7,092 bases of DNA from Pseudomonadota bacterium (GTDB lineage Bacteria; BMS3Abin14), in contig JAFGWO010000208.1 in the NCBI GenBank assembly GCA_016937135.1, forward strand, positions 1 to 7,092, read 5' to 3'. Of the stretch, positions 5,683-7,092 are shown in pieces (within the stretch, counting starts at the first letter, position 1; every line of letters begins with the position of its first letter). The position numbers were made by a program, and so were the translations under genes. The notes below the pieces were generated by a model, which made no database searches, was not told where the DNA came from, and saw only the letters and a program-made list of their open reading frames with translations.

Positions 5683-6433
5683 CCAGGTTCACATAACGAA
5701 GCCCCGGCCGCATGGCCGGGGTGCCTCCCGCCTCCGAGACAACCCTGAGGACCAGATCGGGATCCATTACAACGGCCCCGCCCAAATGGGTCACGGGGGT
5801 CCCGGCGAACACCTCCGGCTGGAGGGGCGTGGAAGGTCCGATCACGGCGACGCTGCGGGGAGACCCAAGCCTGGCGACGGTCTCCTCGAAGGTTCCATTG
5901 AGCAGCGTCGTTCCCGTGATGATCGCCACGTGGCAATCCCTCAAGGCTTTATGTACCTCCCTTTCATCGGGTATTTCCATTCTTTCCGGGTTTTTTTCAA
6001 GGACCGTCAGCGTTGCCCCCGTCGCCCGGATGCGCGGGACAAGGGGAGAAAAAAGGCCGACCATGACAACCCGGTCCCCCTTGTCCAGGTTCAGCAGGGT
6101 CGTGGCCTCCCTGTCATCCAGGGCATCAGGGGGCGGCTGGATGATGGCGTTGGCCGTAGCGAGGCCGATGGCCTTTTCGAGGGGTGTTTTCCCGTGCACG
6201 AGGTATCCCAGGAGGGAAGATGCGGCAGAGCCTGCATAGCCGCCGGCCTCCGCAAGCACCATGCAGCCCCGCGGGATCCCGTAGAGGAGCAGGGCCGCCA
6301 GTCCTGCGCGCCCGGTAGACAGCCTGACCCCGACATACCCCAGGCCCACGCGCAGATCCACCACCTCGATCCCTTCGGCGTCCGGCTTTAACCTTTCGTA
6401 AAGCTTCCTGTTTATGGTATCGGATGGCAGCAT
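5675..6433 (-). CDS. DUF4213/DUF364 (putative heavy-metal chelation) domain protein
   Basis: The protein is 252 aa. Residues about 1-95 match the N-terminal DUF4213 part (enolase-N-like fold), with a run VGVRLSTGRAGLAALLLYG and later SSLLGYLVHGKTPLEKAIGLATANAI. Residues about 115-245 match the Rossmann-like DUF364 domain: GDRVVMVGLFSPLVPRI, LTVLEKNPE, CHVAIITGTTLLNGTFEE, VAVIGPSTPLQPEVF and THLGGAVVMDPD. By established family description these are small cytosolic proteins of unknown role, annotated as putative heavy-metal chelation domains because relatives occur near metal or siderophore transport genes. Nothing in this window ties it to a metal transporter. ATG 6433 has only a weak purine-rich site (AGAGAAG) before it. 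It lies 74 bp downstream of the ABA-sandwich gene on the same strand, and its 3' end overlaps the end of hisD tail to tail. Confidence 0.88.
   Translation of the reverse strand: MLPSDTINRKLYERLKPDAEGIEVVDLRVGLGYVGVRLSTGRAGLAALLLYGIPRGCMVLAEAGGYAGSAASSLLGYLVHGKTPLEKAIGLATANAIIQPPPDALDDREATTLLNLDKGDRVVMVGLFSPLVPRIRATGATLTVLEKNPERMEIPDEREVHKALRDCHVAIITGTTLLNGTFEETVARLGSPRSVAVIGPSTPLQPEVFAGTPVTHLGGAVVMDPDLVLRVVSEAGGTPAMRPGLRYVNLVI
5702..5721 (+). terminator. GC hairpin just after hisD stop, inside the convergent gene
   Basis: CCCCGGCC and GGCCGGGG form a perfect 8-bp stem with a GCAT loop, 20 nt beyond the hisD stop. It sits within the codons for the last residues of the DUF364 protein. There is no T run, so a classical rho-independent terminator is not supported. 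It could still help protect or end the hisD transcript. Confidence 0.25.
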
Positions 6434-6507
6434 GATCTTCTCTTATTCCCACCATGATGCCGAACGCCCTGCCGGAGACATCGGGCACCGGTTCTGAACC
6501 CGGGCTG

Positions 6508-6837
6508 TTACCATCCGGCCTTTTCCGCGACCAGGGAAAAAAGGGCGACCTTGCAGATCCCTTCAGGGATGGTTTCGAATTCAAGGGGGCAATCGAAAAG
6601 GACGTTCAGGGTGTGGGGGGCCCCGTCCACCATTTTCATGCCGAGGACGGCTTTCTTTTTCCGGGAATTTATGATATCGATTCTCCAGTTCAATTCTTCA
6701 AGTTTTTCAACGATTTTCCAGGCATCGCCCATATCGGTTGAATAATTTTTCAATGTTCCATCCATCAGCCTGCCCGCCACTTCCCTGTCCAGATCCGATC
6801 CGGGACACATCGACAGTATCTTCTCTTCCTCATTCAT
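6508..6837 (-). CDS. Small protein resembling phage ABA-sandwich domain family
   Basis: The protein is 109 aa with no signal peptide or membrane segment. The core YSTDMGDAWKIVEKLEELNW (residues 32-51) followed by a strand, a polar loop (NSRKKKAVLGMKMVDG), and an ending of the type ICKVALFSLVAE (94-105) resembles the Phage_ABA_S family (BC1872-like), in which a YSTD...AW.vveKl segment and a C-terminal AICRAALLA-like helix are typical. That family is common in phages and scattered in bacterial chromosomes, with no known biochemical role. The start ATG 6837 has AAGGAGG at 6848-6854, 10 nt upstream, a strong site at slightly long spacing that directly abuts the end of the hairpin repeat. Any promoter must therefore lie within the repeat or upstream of it. 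It is probably transcribed with the DUF364 gene 74 bp downstream. The family assignment is by eye and only moderately sure; that the gene is real is more certain. Confidence 0.72.
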   Translation of the reverse strand: MNEEEKILSMCPGSDLDREVAGRLMDGTLKNYSTDMGDAWKIVEKLEELNWRIDIINSRKKKAVLGMKMVDGAPHTLNVLFDCPLEFETIPEGICKVALFSLVAEKAGW

Positions 6838-6847
6838 CCGGTCTTGA

Positions 6848-6854
6848 CCTCCTT
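6848..6854 (-). promoter_or_regulatory. Shine-Dalgarno of the ABA-sandwich gene, abutting the repeat
   Basis: On the minus strand AAGGAGG lies 10 nt before ATG 6837, and its first base directly follows the terminal base of the repeat's inverted repeat (6855). Transcripts entering from the right would place the repeat's hairpins immediately upstream of this site. Confidence 0.65.
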
Positions 6855-7020
6855 AACGTTGATAAGGTCGCAAAAAGTCCGATCCGGGACTTTTTGCGCA
6901 ACGGAAAGGGAAAAGCGTCGTTTTCCCTTTCCTTACGAATCAAGGACTTGCGACGACGATCCTCGATTCGGGCGCCCCGCGCGGGGCGCGTCGATGACTT
7001 TTTGCGAAGTCATCAACGTT
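6855..7020 (+). repeat. MITE-like multi-hairpin repeat with 25-bp terminal inverted repeats (copy A)
   Basis: The 166-bp element is bounded by inverted repeats 6855-6879 and 6996-7020 that match at 22 of 25 positions, with AACGTTGAT and CGCAAAAAGTC as the perfect blocks. Inside are separate hairpins: 6869-6880 with 6887-6898 (12 bp perfect, 6-nt loop), 6903-6914 with 6921-6932 (12 bp perfect, 6-nt loop), a perfect 18-base palindrome at 6972-6989, and 6993-7000 with 7007-7014 (8 bp). It has no coding capacity. A second, decayed copy is at 358-516 in the same orientation. No clear target-site duplication is seen at the ends (ACCTCCTT on the left, GCGTCAGC on the right). The size, terminal inverted repeats and lack of coding fit a miniature inverted-repeat element mobilised in trans, but no transposase is in the window. 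A structured repeat of the REP/BIME kind is the alternative. Confidence 0.8.
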
Positions 7021-7023
7021 GCG

Positions 7024-7092
7024 TCAGCTCAAAATACTGGCCCGTCTGGCGGGATCAGGCGGAATATATACCTCCACAGGGGTTTCGACAAA
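7024..7092 (-). CDS. Possible 3' end of an unidentified gene (cut by window edge)
   Basis: Read on the minus strand from the window edge, one frame gives 22 residues (FVETPVEVYIPPDPARRASI, then LS) ending at TGA 7024-7026, four bases before the repeat. The composition is compatible with a protein C-terminus, and the position fits the way copy B follows the ugd stop. However, the stretch is too short for recognition, and a plus-strand frame is also open through the same bases. Confidence 0.3.
   Translation of the reverse strand, partial: FVETPVEVYIPPDPARRASILS

Noticed and set aside
358..7020. The two same-direction repeat copies as ends of a composite transposon carrying the genes between them.
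   Set aside because: The copies are only about three quarters identical, the genes between them are ordinary chromosomal ones, and no transposase or target duplication is present.

Overview
The window looks like a piece of a GC-rich, probably anaerobic Desulfobacterota (deltaproteobacterial) chromosome. This is inferred from the mix of genes (UDP-glucose dehydrogenase, a REC-PilZ response regulator, a B12-type radical SAM protein, a LarA-family remnant, a DUF4213/DUF364 protein) and from a multi-hairpin intergenic repeat of a kind I associate with that group. No rRNA, tRNA, CRISPR array, transposase or integrase is visible.

Layout, left to right. Positions 1-354 (+) hold the C-terminal part of a nucleotide-sugar dehydrogenase (Ugd). 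Positions 358-516 hold a degenerate copy of a hairpin-rich repeat. A REC-PilZ response regulator lies at 550-1281 (-), preceded by an AT-rich stretch with a possible sigma-54 promoter. Positions 1539-1778 (-) carry only the N-terminal domain of a LarA-type (nickel-pincer lactate racemase) protein. Next come a class I methyltransferase (1902-2567, -) and, upstream of it, a B12-binding radical SAM enzyme (2608-4182, -), probably one transcription unit. A divergent intergenic region of about 200 bp leads to hisD (4387-5682, +), which is complete and keeps all expected catalytic residues. Its 3' end overlaps by 8 bp the convergent gene for a DUF4213/DUF364 protein (5675-6433, -). Upstream of that gene is a 109-aa protein resembling the phage ABA-sandwich family (6508-6837, -). 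Positions 6855-7020 hold a well-preserved copy of the hairpin repeat with 25-bp imperfect terminal inverted repeats. The last 69 bases may be the 3' end of another minus-strand gene.

How it fits together: this is a set of small chromosomal transcription units, not one pathway. The radical SAM and methyltransferase pair is the only obvious functional couple, and its substrate cannot be read from the sequence. hisD is separated from any other histidine gene. The most unusual content is the MITE-like repeat family (two copies, same orientation), the truncated LarA domain, and the small ABA-sandwich/DUF364 pair whose ribosome-binding site directly abuts the repeat. I see no convincing evidence for a new multi-gene system.
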